A stretch of 64,000 nt of DNA from Encephalitozoon hellem ATCC 50504 (taxonomy: Eukaryota; Microsporidia; Unikaryonidae). Below, in pieces: positions 37,112 to 46,520 of this stretch; the stretch's first letter is position 1; each line of letters opens with the position of its first letter. The notes beneath the pieces were generated by a model that made no database searches, was not told the DNA's origin, and worked only from the letters and a program-made list of their open reading frames with translations. Both the position numbers and the translations under genes were made by a program. The stretch covers positions 124,001-188,000 of the forward strand of contig NC_018472.1 of NCBI RefSeq assembly GCF_000277815.2. The letters are read 5' to 3'.

Positions 37112-37145
37112 AGCCATAAGTAAACAAATTGTAAGTGTCTTTAAT

Positions 37146-38813
37146 CTAAGCGTTCAGTCCTTTCTTATACTCAAATATGTCCCCATAGAACCTCCTAATG
37201 CTGTTGTTTTCACAAACATATATTTCTTTGAAAGTAGACCCAATGAAGTTTAGATCGTGGCTTACACAAACAACAGCCCCGTCAAATCTTCTAAGTGCAT
37301 CTGCTAATGCATCTATGGACTCCATGTCAAGATGATTTGTAGGCTCGTCCAGAACCAGGAGATTTGGCTTCAGGCCATTGATGATTGCAAATCCCAGCCT
37401 GCTTTTTTGCCCTCCAGAAAGCGTTCCAATGCGTTGATTATCAACACTCAATCCAAATGCTGCAAGAGCACGCCTGCTTTCCTCCTGCGAATATGTCTTC
37501 ATCATAAAGTCAAGCACATTCTCATTAACCTTCAGATGATCAATATGGTGCTGGGCAAAGTATCCAACCTTAAGCCCCGGGTTTCTTATAACACTCCCCT
37601 CCACGGCCTCAATCTTTCCTGCCAAAAGCTTGAGAAACGTACTCTTACCCTGCCCATTAGCCCCTACCACCACTACTCTTGAGTTCGAATCGATTTTTAT
37701 GTTCACCTCTTTAAGGATGTTTCTGGGGCCATAAGAAAACTCAACATCAGAAAACTCAACCAATGTGCCTTGGGAAGATGTCGATGCAAAAGAGAACTTG
37801 ATGATCGCATCCTGCTTTGGGGGAAGAAGGGTTGGCATCTTTGCAAGCGCCTTTATCTTGCTCTGAACAAGAGAGGCTCTTTTTGCATTGTATCTGAACC
37901 TGTCGATAAAAGACTGAACATGCTCCCTAACTGCAAGTTGACTTTCATATTCCCTCTTGGCTGTTACCATCCTTTCTCTTCTTTGCTTCACAAAGCTCTC
38001 GTAATTTCCTTTGTATACATCAATCTTCAGGTCATTCAAATGGAGTGTCATTTCAGTGGTATTGTTAAGGAAGTTCCTGTCGTGGGACACAATAATAACA
38101 GTCTTCAATTCCTTTATCTTCCTTTCTAGCCAGCTCAGGGCGCTGATGTCCAGGTAGTTTGTAGGCTCGTCAAGCAGTAGCAGATCAGGATCCGTATTTA
38201 TTGCTCTAGCCAAATGTGCACGCATCTTCCATCCCCCACTTAAATCACTTATATTTTTCCCAACCATGTCCTTAGTGAATCCTAATCCATTCAATATCCT
38301 TTCGCCCCCAGCCCCGACAAAATCCTCTACAGTTCCATCCCCAACAAGATCTTGCCTTATCATGTAGATTTTCATTCCTCTCGGAATCCCAAACCTTCTT
38401 TTTCTAATTGCCTTCAGGAGTGTGGTCTTGCCTATCCCGTTTCTCCCCACAAGCCCGTACTTTTTACCCCTAATGATGCTGAGCGACCCTTCTCTAACAA
38501 TCTCTTTTCCTTTCACAAAAAGATCAATAACTAGATGAAGGTCTCCTCCAAACTCTTCCGAATCAGTATCTTCACCTGAGGATGACGAAGACAATAGGCA
38601 GTCTTCTTCTACTTCCTCATCAGCTGTGGAAGTCTCCTTTCTGCTTGACACCGACCTCATCGAAAATGGCGTTTCCAATGGAATGAGGCTTCTTCCATAA
38701 TCCACCACATAGGTTTGCATGCCCATTCCAACAGCCTCCTCTTTCGATCTGAACGGAAACTCTTCAAGCTTTCTTAGATACTTCAATTTCAGAGAGGAGA
38801 TGCCAGCGTCCAT
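37146..38813 (-). CDS. GCN20: ABCF ATPase, Gcn20/ABCF3-like
   Basis: A 555-residue protein with two ABC modules and no membrane domain. The first has Walker A GRNGIGKTT, signature LSGGWKMR and LLLDEPTNYLD; the second has GANGQGKST, LSGGQKSR and LVLDEPTNHLD. The linker (RFRYNAKRASLVQSKIKAL) and YKGNYESFVKQRRER match the Gcn20/ABCF3 group, which with Gcn1 activates Gcn2 when amino acids are scarce. The N-terminal Gcn1-binding part of yeast Gcn20 is reduced. The ORF begins upstream with TTG codons; the first ATG is at 38813. Confidence 0.9.
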   Translation of the reverse strand: MDAGISSLKLKYLRKLEEFPFRSKEEAVGMGMQTYVVDYGRSLIPLETPFSMRSVSSRKETSTADEEVEEDCLLSSSSSGEDTDSEEFGGDLHLVIDLFVKGKEIVREGSLSIIRGKKYGLVGRNGIGKTTLLKAIRKRRFGIPRGMKIYMIRQDLVGDGTVEDFVGAGGERILNGLGFTKDMVGKNISDLSGGWKMRAHLARAINTDPDLLLLDEPTNYLDISALSWLERKIKELKTVIIVSHDRNFLNNTTEMTLHLNDLKIDVYKGNYESFVKQRRERMVTAKREYESQLAVREHVQSFIDRFRYNAKRASLVQSKIKALAKMPTLLPPKQDAIIKFSFASTSSQGTLVEFSDVEFSYGPRNILKEVNIKIDSNSRVVVVGANGQGKSTFLKLLAGKIEAVEGSVIRNPGLKVGYFAQHHIDHLKVNENVLDFMMKTYSQEESRRALAAFGLSVDNQRIGTLSGGQKSRLGFAIINGLKPNLLVLDEPTNHLDMESIDALADALRRFDGAVVCVSHDLNFIGSTFKEIYVCENNSIRRFYGDIFEYKKGLNA

Positions 38814-38897
38814 CAATGCCAATGTGGGTTATGCAAAAGAATTCAATACTTTCAAGAAAAACCGGGATGGAGGCTAAATATTTCGAGAGGGTTATAT

Positions 38898-39596
38898 CTA
38901 GACTACAAGGCGATGTATTAAGCTGCAGCATCCAGGAATTTCCCGGAAGTCAAACAACTGGTCCTTATCCCTACCCTCTAGAAGAATTCTTCTAACTGCC
39001 CTTCTTTGTTTCTCGAACCTATGAGTCGAATAAACAATATTCTTGGTGGTCACAAACTTAATGTGCTCGGAATTAAAAAACTCCTCTTTGAATCCTTCTA
39101 TCCACTCACTTATATTCTGGTTCCGGTTCATTTCCTCGTCCTTGCAGGCATCAACAATCCTAAAAAGCTTTTCCCATAAGGTCCCCTCAACACACCCTCT
39201 GGATGGAACCTCAGCACAGTATAACTCTTCAAATATCTCTTTAAACTCCCTACTGACATACTGGCAGAATTCTGCCATAGCATCTGTGCCTAGCTCTATC
39301 TCTGCTAGCTTGCATCCATCAATATACCACGTGCCTACTTGCTCCTCAAGTTCAGTGAGCTTATAACGTGTGCTGTCCAAAAGATTTATGATTTGCTGAG
39401 AAAACTCCGGTGTATCCTCGCCTTTTATTGAATTCATCAAATCCTTATTGACAACGAGAAAAGAAAGATCGTTCAAATATGCTAATCCAGCAACTTCCCA
39501 TGCCATTCCCAATAAATGCAAAAGTATGAGGAGCTTTGGCTCCTGGGTATAAGAAATGCATTTAAGTACAACTCTCAATCGTGATTCTTCGGTCAT
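38898..39596 (-). CDS. Unknown protein, paralogue of the 34.3-kb gene (family B)
   Basis: A 232-residue protein with the same signatures as the 34.3-kb gene: VEGTLWEKLF at 136-145, SEHIKFVTTK at 176-185 and a Cys-rich C-terminus (GCCSLIHRLV). It is more cysteine-rich than its partner and has a hydrophobic patch at about 22-42. No known domain is recognised. CCCTAAATAATG gives the start motif. It lies just downstream of ABCF and PRI2 on the same strand. The two copies are separated by four genes (HAD, REEP, ABCF and the small candidate), so they are not tandem. Confidence 0.8.
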   Translation of the reverse strand: MTEESRLRVVLKCISYTQEPKLLILLHLLGMAWEVAGLAYLNDLSFLVVNKDLMNSIKGEDTPEFSQQIINLLDSTRYKLTELEEQVGTWYIDGCKLAEIELGTDAMAEFCQYVSREFKEIFEELYCAEVPSRGCVEGTLWEKLFRIVDACKDEEMNRNQNISEWIEGFKEEFFNSEHIKFVTTKNIVYSTHRFEKQRRAVRRILLEGRDKDQLFDFREIPGCCSLIHRLVV

Positions 39597-39631
39597 TTAT
39601 TTAGGGTTCCTCTGGATCACAGACCTTATAA

Positions 39632-40831
39632 TCAGGTTTTTTCGGCACCTTCGCCAAGACTTTTGCATTCAAAATAATATCTGATAGGCGTTACAACCAA
39701 CCTCTCTTGTTTTCTATGAGTCAGCTTCTCCAAAAACCTTGTACACTTCCCATTGAAAGAACCAACGCCTATTACATCTTCGATGTCCACTTCCGCTTCT
39801 TCACTCAGCTTCCTTATATACTCTTCATCTTCAACAAAAGGGCAGCTGCTCTTCCTCTCTTCGTTTGTTGTATTCGCTATCTTTGAACAGGTAAAGCAAG
39901 AATAGTTTGCTCTCTTACCCTCAAGACCATAGTTGTGCCTGATAGAATACAAGTATTCCTTGTCAAAAACCTCCCGTCCAACTTTGAATGAGTTTCGAAA
40001 AAAATCTATTGCATCGTCAATGCTCATTCCACAATCCTTGAGAAAAAGGCACAGTATCTGCCTATCGTTGTACTTGAGATGTTTATTCCTTCTCAGCTTT
40101 TCCATTATAGCCTGAATACACGGAGGAAGGTACTTCTCCGATTCATCCAGCGAAAAGCTGATGTTTCTTTCGCATTTTGTTGAACTTGCTAATAGTTCGG
40201 TGGAAAGGGCCTTCATTCTTTCGTCGGGATCACGCAAAGAAGTCTCTACAAGCTCGTCCATCCTACCATCAAGATATCTTCTATACTCGTTAACAAGCAT
40301 TGACCTAACTCCCTCGTCGTTCAGTCTGATGTATCCCCTTTCAGGTATCACTGCCCTCTTACCAACCAGATCAATAACCTTTGTGAAATGCACAAGAATA
40401 TTAGAAGAAACCATTCCCCCAGCCACATCCGGATTATATCTGCTTTTCATCCCAAGCATCAGAATACCGTCCTCAACCTTTGCTCCCTCCATGTGAGGCA
40501 GTATCTCAGTGAGAAAAAACGATCTTGCGCCACTCGGATTCTTGGAAATCTTATGCCGCAGCAGATTTACCTCGGCGTTCACAAACCAAGTGGCAGTCCA
40601 GGGGTCCTGAGAACATACTACCCTGCAAAAAAAGTGGGAGAGGATATCGTCCTCCGCATCCATGCTGAAATACTTGGAAAGAACAGCTTCTCCCACTTCC
40701 CCCCTCAGAATCTCCATCCTTCTTTCTGCATATCTTCTAAATGTTTCATAATCCACGGAGCTCTTAGAAAGCGTGGTGTAGAATGTGATTCCTGGCCATC
40801 CGTTTTCCTTTACAGCTTTTACTCTCTTCAT
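39632..40831 (-). CDS. PRI2: DNA primase large subunit (Pri2/PRIM2)
   Basis: A 399-residue primase large subunit, which regulates RNA primer synthesis and hands primers to polymerase alpha. The conserved N-terminal MKRVKAVKENGWPGITFYTT and the C-terminal Fe-S domain are present. The four expected cluster cysteines can be assigned to C238, C312 or C315, C330 (SSCPF) and C363, with spacing close to that of human and yeast Pri2. It pairs functionally with POL1 at 8.7 kb and depends on NAR1 at 7.1 kb for cluster delivery. Confidence 0.92.
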   Translation of the reverse strand: MKRVKAVKENGWPGITFYTTLSKSSVDYETFRRYAERRMEILRGEVGEAVLSKYFSMDAEDDILSHFFCRVVCSQDPWTATWFVNAEVNLLRHKISKNPSGARSFFLTEILPHMEGAKVEDGILMLGMKSRYNPDVAGGMVSSNILVHFTKVIDLVGKRAVIPERGYIRLNDEGVRSMLVNEYRRYLDGRMDELVETSLRDPDERMKALSTELLASSTKCERNISFSLDESEKYLPPCIQAIMEKLRRNKHLKYNDRQILCLFLKDCGMSIDDAIDFFRNSFKVGREVFDKEYLYSIRHNYGLEGKRANYSCFTCSKIANTTNEERKSSCPFVEDEEYIRKLSEEAEVDIEDVIGVGSFNGKCTRFLEKLTHRKQERLVVTPIRYYFECKSLGEGAEKT

Positions 40832-40869
40832 TTCTTCCCAGCCCTAAGATTCAGACAAAATATTTCCTA

Positions 40870-41586
40870 TCATAAGACTTTTTGTCTCCCTCTCATCATC
40901 TTTAGCATGGACATAAGAATAAGCACAATGGAGAGAAGAAGCATGAAGTATATTGCCTTGTTCTTTATCCTCCGGTGGGAGGAAGGTATCTTTCCCAATT
41001 CGTTGTTGGCCCCCTCAAGATAAAAGTTTATCGAATCAAGATAAAAGTCTAGTCTGTCTATTTGAAGTGATTGTTGCCCAACAGCCATCTTCATGTCCAA
41101 AAGGACAGAGGTGAGATCGTAAATAGACTTTCTTAAGTCCTTCACATTTTCAAGAAGCAGCATACTTCCCCCATCATTGTTCTCATCTTCATGGTCTATC
41201 TCCTCACACAAATCTATATCCTTCAGGAACTTCTGCTGTAGGCTTCTGTAATCATGGATTATTGCTTTCAGCTGTCCAACAAAATAGTCATGCATGCAGC
41301 CCATAAGAACCTTTGAGCTGGAGATCTTCGTGATTTCCTCAATGCTCCTTTCTGCGCAATGAATCCGGTCTGCTATGTGCCTCTTCACCTCGTCAATCTC
41401 ATCCTTTTTCTTCTTTCTTGGAGAAAATGACGGCATGCAATGCTTTTCTTGGATAATACTCAACTTCGAAATACTTTGCCTCACCTCATCTAGGGATTCT
41501 CTAAGGCCCGATGTGGAGAGCGGGCTAAACTTAATGTCTTTCCTCTTTGTAAGCTTCTTGTACTCCAGAGTCCTGTTCACAAGCAT
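40870..41586 (-). CDS. Syntaxin-like Qa-SNARE
   Basis: A 238-residue tail-anchored SNARE. An N-terminal helical region (about 20-130) precedes a SNARE heptad region (about 148-205) with the central Q of AVGQQSLQIDRLD as the likely ionic layer, and a C-terminal membrane helix (about 211-230, FMLLLSIVLILMSM). The closest pattern is syntaxin 16/Tlg2, but endosomal or Golgi syntaxins cannot be separated by eye. Microsporidia keep a reduced secretory system, so this is probably one of few Qa-SNAREs. Confidence 0.75.
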   Translation of the reverse strand: MLVNRTLEYKKLTKRKDIKFSPLSTSGLRESLDEVRQSISKLSIIQEKHCMPSFSPRKKKKDEIDEVKRHIADRIHCAERSIEEITKISSSKVLMGCMHDYFVGQLKAIIHDYRSLQQKFLKDIDLCEEIDHEDENNDGGSMLLLENVKDLRKSIYDLTSVLLDMKMAVGQQSLQIDRLDFYLDSINFYLEGANNELGKIPSSHRRIKNKAIYFMLLLSIVLILMSMLKMMRGRQKVL

Positions 41587-41686
41587 CCGGTTTCTTTATT
41601 TGTCTTGTAAAGGAAAGAGGAAAGGTGTTATCTGGCTTGTGAAACAGTGTTTTATTTTATCACCTCTACTTCCAAGTCTTGCCTGG

Positions 41687-42109
41687 TCAGTATCCAGAGC
41701 ACCCTCTACATCCACAGTTATCGCATTTTATGGCTTTTTTAACATCGATGTTTCTCTGAGGCACCCGGCATATGCATACATTTCCATGTTTACTGTCAAC
41801 TGGCTGCACGCACCTGAGGCAGCATAAACTCTCATATCCTTCCTTCTCCCAGTAACAGACCAATTCATGGTCTACAAACCGATTGAGGGAAAGATATCTA
41901 TATAACTCATTACTGATTTCACCTTTCTTCCTAAGATTATATATGTATCTAGACCTCTGGTGGTGGAGTTGGAATATGGGCCAGTAGTTCTCTGGAGGAT
42001 TGGGGGAAAGAGGTGCATTCTCAGCCTTTCGCATTTCCGTCTCAATCCTTTCTAGAAAGGACTTTACTTTCTCAAACTCTTTTGGTGGATTGGATGGAAC
42101 TCTTGGCAT
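41687..42109 (-). CDS. BUD31: Bud31/G10 spliceosomal protein
   Basis: A 140-residue protein of the Bud31/G10 family, an integral part of the activated spliceosome in contact with the U6 and Prp8 active site. The family signatures are intact: YWPIFQLHHQRSRYIY, KEGYESLCCLRCVQP, CICRVP and the C-terminal zinc-binding CDNCGCRGCSGY. Microsporidia have few introns, so retention of this factor indicates splicing is still active. It follows the syntaxin gene on the same strand with a 100-base gap. Confidence 0.95.
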   Translation of the reverse strand: MPRVPSNPPKEFEKVKSFLERIETEMRKAENAPLSPNPPENYWPIFQLHHQRSRYIYNLRKKGEISNELYRYLSLNRFVDHELVCYWEKEGYESLCCLRCVQPVDSKHGNVCICRVPQRNIDVKKAIKCDNCGCRGCSGY

Positions 42110-42236
42110 TCAGCCCTAAGAGGTTCTCGTGTAATAAAAATATGTTTCTGGGATTTAAGTGCATTCGCCGTCTCAGATGAACTTCTCCCTGTTTCAGATT
42201 ATTTTGATAAATCGATGCATGACTCTCCGATAAACA

Positions 42237-43940
42237 ATGGAGGGCCGGCTGAAGTTACTGATCTCGCTATTTGGGCTCCTGTTAGTCCTAGTTGCCGAGG
42301 GAAGCTTTGCTCACAACCCCAACCTCGAAGCTTTCAAAGTATATTCCAATGGTGCCTGTACTACTGAGGTTCCGTTATGCTCAAGACTCGGAGTTAAGAA
42401 GCTTATGGAGGGAGGAAATGCGATGGATGCTGCAATTGCATCGACTATATGTATCGGAATAATAAATTCGTTCTCGTCCGGAATTGGAGGCGGAGGATTT
42501 ATGCTTATCAAGGGCCCAGGCGCAAAAGGAGTGCTTGACATGATAGATTTCAGGGAAACAGCACCGAGGAGTCTCTCGGCTAGTGATCTCAATGTGATGG
42601 CAGGGGAAAGCCCGAAAGGGTTGAAGGTGGGTATTCCTGGAGAAATTCTCGGGCTATATGAAGCACATAAGAAGTATGGAAAGCTTCCATGGCGAGAGTT
42701 ATTTCAAGAGAACATAGTGATTGCTAGGGGATTTTCTGCCAGTAGCCAGCTTGTAAAGAAAATCAATAAACTCAGGGATTACATACTAAGCGATCCAGGG
42801 CTGAGAGAGATCTACACAAGAAATGGAGTACTTCTCAGGGAGGGAGACACCGTTGTAAGAGAAAACTATGCCAAGACATTAGAAATCATAATGAAGCGGC
42901 CCGAGAGCTTCTACACTGGTAGCCTTGCAGACTTGATTGTCAAGGCTGTAAGGAAAAATGGAGGGCTAATAGACAAGAGAGATCTCGAGGAATACAAAGT
43001 AATGCACAGAAATGTAGTGGAGGGAAAGTACCGGGACTACAAAGTGTATACCACAAACCTTCCAACAAGTGGGCCATTGGTACTGAGAGCTTTGAATATA
43101 CTTGAGAGGTATGACCTAAAGAAGTTAAAGGCAGATAGCTTAAGAAATCGGAGCTTCAACCACATACATCTACTTATTGAGGTCCTCAAGTTTGCTATGG
43201 CAAGAAGAGGGGAACTAGGGGACCCAGCATTTCTTCCGAGATGGGAAGAGATAGTCAGAGAAATAGTCTCCAAGAAAAGTGCAGAAGAGGCCTATAGAAA
43301 GATAAATCTGGGAAAGGTTCTGGACATAAAAGAGTATGGAATGAAGACGGCAGGAATTGAAGATCATGGGACAACACATATCAATGTTATAGACAAAGAC
43401 AATATGGCGGTGCTGATCACAAGCTCAGTTAACCTTGAGTTTGGAGCGAAGTTCATGGATCCTGAAACAGGAATAGTATTCAATGACACGATAGATGACT
43501 TCTACATTCCATACACAAAATATACCCATGAAAAGCATCCAAATGGGGTAGAGGGCGGAAAAAGATCGTTCTCTTCAATATCTCCCATTCTCCTACTTAA
43601 GGAGGATGAAATCCTTGCTCTAGGTGCTGCAGGGGGGATAAGAATTCCTACGTCTGTCATCTCTACGATATTCCACCTAGAGACAGGCGAAAGCCTCAGA
43701 GATGCAATAATGGAAACAAGAATACATAACCACCTATCTCCAAACACAACATTTGTGGAATATAACATATTGAAGGACCTTGAAAGGTATCTCACCGGTG
43801 CTGGACACAAAATAGAAAAATCGCTTCAAAACACTATCTTCACCTCTGTACAGGGTATCCTTCTCAAGAAGGTTGGAGGAAATAGAATCATTCATGCTGT
43901 ATCAGACCCAAGGAAGGGAGGTGAGGCTTTTGGATATTAA
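42237..43940 (+). CDS. Gamma-glutamyltranspeptidase
   Basis: A 567-residue GGT, which cleaves the gamma-glutamyl bond of glutathione at the cell surface or in the secretory pathway and can supply cysteine. The N-terminal hydrophobic stretch (about 5-25, LLISLFGLLLVLVAEG) acts as signal or anchor. The fold is full length: MEGGNAMDAAIAS and SGIGGGGFML, then DHGTTHINV at 376-384 with the nucleophilic Thr at about 379, where the precursor self-cleaves, and VNLEFGAKFMDPETGIVFNDTIDDF. Both subunits are therefore encoded together. It converges on UBP8 with only 17 bases between stops. Confidence 0.94.
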   Translation: MEGRLKLLISLFGLLLVLVAEGSFAHNPNLEAFKVYSNGACTTEVPLCSRLGVKKLMEGGNAMDAAIASTICIGIINSFSSGIGGGGFMLIKGPGAKGVLDMIDFRETAPRSLSASDLNVMAGESPKGLKVGIPGEILGLYEAHKKYGKLPWRELFQENIVIARGFSASSQLVKKINKLRDYILSDPGLREIYTRNGVLLREGDTVVRENYAKTLEIIMKRPESFYTGSLADLIVKAVRKNGGLIDKRDLEEYKVMHRNVVEGKYRDYKVYTTNLPTSGPLVLRALNILERYDLKKLKADSLRNRSFNHIHLLIEVLKFAMARRGELGDPAFLPRWEEIVREIVSKKSAEEAYRKINLGKVLDIKEYGMKTAGIEDHGTTHINVIDKDNMAVLITSSVNLEFGAKFMDPETGIVFNDTIDDFYIPYTKYTHEKHPNGVEGGKRSFSSISPILLLKEDEILALGAAGGIRIPTSVISTIFHLETGESLRDAIMETRIHNHLSPNTTFVEYNILKDLERYLTGAGHKIEKSLQNTIFTSVQGILLKKVGGNRIIHAVSDPRKGGEAFGY

Positions 43941-43957
43941 ATATAATCTTAAAAGGC

Positions 43958-45154
43958 CTATTTTCCTCTCTTGAGATAGTAAGCTATATATAGGCCATCT
44001 GTAGAGAGTTCTGGATACGGAACAAAGTCTATTTTCTCGTCATCAATCTTATACCACTTATCTCCAAGGATGACATGCGAAAAATAATGTCCATGGTCAA
44101 TAGAACCATAATGGCTTACAAATCCTAGGATATCATAGACGCCTTTGCCTACTATTAACGTGTTTGATAAGGCTACATAAGAGTCCACTTTTCTGGACGC
44201 CTTATCATAAGAAAATCTTTTCAAATGGAGAGATAGAATATTTGGGCATCTTTTGACTTCCAATCTCCTGGTGCACGACACTTTTTCCCTGCATGCTTCA
44301 CAGGCCATTCCGCACCTCAAGTCTTCAGGCTCAAAAAAGGTATTCAGCGATGATTGAATGGAGGAAAGGCACTCCAGCGAAATCGTTGCAAACAACTCTT
44401 CTTTTTCTCTTTCGAGGTTGCACATCTTGCAAATTGTCTTCGAGGTAAATACTCCGAAGAACATTCGATGTGACAAGCATTTGCATTCAAGGTCATCTGC
44501 AACATTTGTACTATATACTTCATGGATCTTTTGAAGCAGGCACATAAAGAATTCGTGCGCGTCTTGCTGCCCAGGCCCTGAAAGATGAGGTGCTAGTGAC
44601 CAGAACGTATGTATAAATCGGTGTGTAAGAATGCATCCGGATCTATAGGAAGAATCGATCAAAAACCTCATGGCACACACGATGCACCTATTTTCACTGC
44701 ACCTTTTGTGAGTATCTAGCAAGAATTCGCTTCTTATTAGAATTGAGTTGATCATTATGCTAAGGACCGCATTGATGTAGCATGTATTCCCAAGGTTGGA
44801 AAATCCTTTGATAGGTACATGTGGAAGAATCTCGTACAGCGACCCTGGGATTTTGACCAAAACTGTACCGCCTGCTCTAGCTGTAATAGTACTTGGAAGA
44901 TATCTCTTGGCACATAAAATACAAGATATAGAGGTATAGAACAGGTCAAGAAACATGCTATGCTGATGTAGCTTTTCGTCCATGTCGCACAGGAAGCAGT
45001 AGCACTGCATGCACAGCCGCAGGTTGGCCGCAGCCTTACATTCTTGACATCTAGGTCTTACACCCCTTTTCCTGAGGTAGTCCAACTTCGAGATAATCAT
45101 TTTATGTATCTTTTCAACGTTTCTTAGTGCTTCGAAATGGGCACACAAATCCAT
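43958..45154 (-). CDS. UBP8: Ubiquitin hydrolase, Ubp8/USP22 type
   Basis: A 398-residue deubiquitinase with an N-terminal zinc-finger UBP domain (CQECKAAANLRLCMQCYCFLC) and a USP catalytic domain (Cys in GFSNLGNTCYINAVL, His in DHGHYFSHV). This order fits Ubp8/USP22, the SAGA enzyme that removes ubiquitin from histone H2B, better than Usp14 or Ubp6. Zinc-knuckle cysteines also lie within the catalytic domain (CKMC...CEAC). The frame extends to 45190, overlapping the divergent CDS1 ORF; ATG at 45154 has CCC upstream. Confidence 0.88.
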   Translation of the reverse strand: MDLCAHFEALRNVEKIHKMIISKLDYLRKRGVRPRCQECKAAANLRLCMQCYCFLCDMDEKLHQHSMFLDLFYTSISCILCAKRYLPSTITARAGGTVLVKIPGSLYEILPHVPIKGFSNLGNTCYINAVLSIMINSILIRSEFLLDTHKRCSENRCIVCAMRFLIDSSYRSGCILTHRFIHTFWSLAPHLSGPGQQDAHEFFMCLLQKIHEVYSTNVADDLECKCLSHRMFFGVFTSKTICKMCNLEREKEELFATISLECLSSIQSSLNTFFEPEDLRCGMACEACREKVSCTRRLEVKRCPNILSLHLKRFSYDKASRKVDSYVALSNTLIVGKGVYDILGFVSHYGSIDHGHYFSHVILGDKWYKIDDEKIDFVPYPELSTDGLYIAYYLKRGK

Positions 45155-45250
45155 TGTGGGTACAACTCTGCTATGCCCCAAGAATGGCATTTCCTCAAAA
45201 CTATCAAAGGCAAAATAAACAAATTAAACCCTTTATGTCCTCAATCCAAT

Positions 45251-46435
45251 ATGGTTGGAGAAAAGAAAGGCTCTAAGGAGAATCTAAATACATGTGAATG
45301 TTCAAAAACTCTTAGAAGAAAGGAGGAGCGCATACAGAACGGGCCAATCCATCAGGAAACAGTGCAAGGCAAGATGGAGGGCATAACCAAAACGAATTTC
45401 TTCAAAAGATTGGTTCTGTCGATAGTTATGATTTCAGGTTTCTTCTGGATTTGTGTAAACAATAAGATATATTCTTTTGTCCTGGTGATCTTCCTGACTA
45501 TATCAATCATAAAAGAGATGATAGGAATCACAAGAAAGTCTGATGGAAGGTCCTTTCACCTAAGAATTTCAATCATTCTTGGGTTTTCCGTGCCGATATA
45601 CCTGTATCTGGTTTTTCCCTCGATAATGATGATGTATTTTTCTGAGATTTTAAGGTGTTTCTTCCGAAGACTATCCTTCATGTGTTTCTACACCTATGTG
45701 GTTGCATTTATGTCTTTCGTTGGCTCTCTTAGAAAGGGGAAGCTCAGGTCACAGCTGGGACTATTCGCCCTAGTTAACTTATCTACATACTCTATGGCAA
45801 TGGTGGCTAAATGTGCTATTTTCAATCTCAACAAGGGAAGATTCTGGTTTGTGTTTCCTGCTCTGCTTGTGATATCGAACGACATCTCGGCATATGTTGT
45901 GGGAAAAAGCATAGGAAAGAGACCTTTGTACCACCTAAGCCCAAAGAAGACGCTCGAGGGATTTATAGGAGCATTTATCTTCACAGCAATTGTAGGATTT
46001 ATATTGGGATACTTACATGTGAACCAAGGATTCCTTAGAGATGGTGAGCCTCTCCAATTCCGTAAGCCAATGAAGTTAAAGGCTTTTAACACTGTTTTTA
46101 AGGTGCCGGCCATATATTTCCACATCATTCCATTTATTCTTGTAGCGTCTTTTGTGGCTCCTTTCAGTGGCTTTCTTGCAAGTGCATTGAAGAGGGCCTA
46201 CAAGAAAAAGGACTTTGGAGAGTCTATTTCTGGCCATGGGGGGATAGCGGATAGGATGGACTGCCAGGTAATAATTGCAATTTTCACGTCTACGTACATA
46301 AATTCATTCATCTACACAGAAGACAAATCTGTTGGGTCTGTCTTTAGCTTCATATGCAGGAATTTCAGCCCAGATGAAATAACAATTCTCATTGAGATGC
46401 TGAACCGAAGAATATCGAGTATAAGAAATAAATGA
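45251..46435 (+). CDS. CDS1: CDP-diacylglycerol synthase
   Basis: A 394-residue multi-pass ER enzyme that makes CDP-DAG from phosphatidic acid and CTP, the branch point to phosphatidylinositol. The family signature reads SALKRAYKKKDFGESISGHGG followed by IADRMDC near the C-terminus, with GHGG and DRxDC intact. About seven membrane segments precede it. A polar N-terminal tail of about 45 residues is encoded if 45251 is used; ATG at 45137 is also open but overlaps UBP8's start region. Downstream PI would be a substrate for the PITP in this window. Confidence 0.92.
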   Translation: MVGEKKGSKENLNTCECSKTLRRKEERIQNGPIHQETVQGKMEGITKTNFFKRLVLSIVMISGFFWICVNNKIYSFVLVIFLTISIIKEMIGITRKSDGRSFHLRISIILGFSVPIYLYLVFPSIMMMYFSEILRCFFRRLSFMCFYTYVVAFMSFVGSLRKGKLRSQLGLFALVNLSTYSMAMVAKCAIFNLNKGRFWFVFPALLVISNDISAYVVGKSIGKRPLYHLSPKKTLEGFIGAFIFTAIVGFILGYLHVNQGFLRDGEPLQFRKPMKLKAFNTVFKVPAIYFHIIPFILVASFVAPFSGFLASALKRAYKKKDFGESISGHGGIADRMDCQVIIAIFTSTYINSFIYTEDKSVGSVFSFICRNFSPDEITILIEMLNRRISSIRNK

Positions 46436-46520
46436 TCCTTAGGCTTTGCCAGCTTTCTACTTTGCTCTATATGGCACCGCCTTTCTATCTTTGGATAAAA
46501 ATAGAAAAAAAAACTCTCCC

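Noticed and set aside
37131..37150. GTAAGT...CTAAG segment resembling a very short microsporidian intron
   Set aside because: It straddles the end of the ABCF gene on the other strand and joins no convincing exons.
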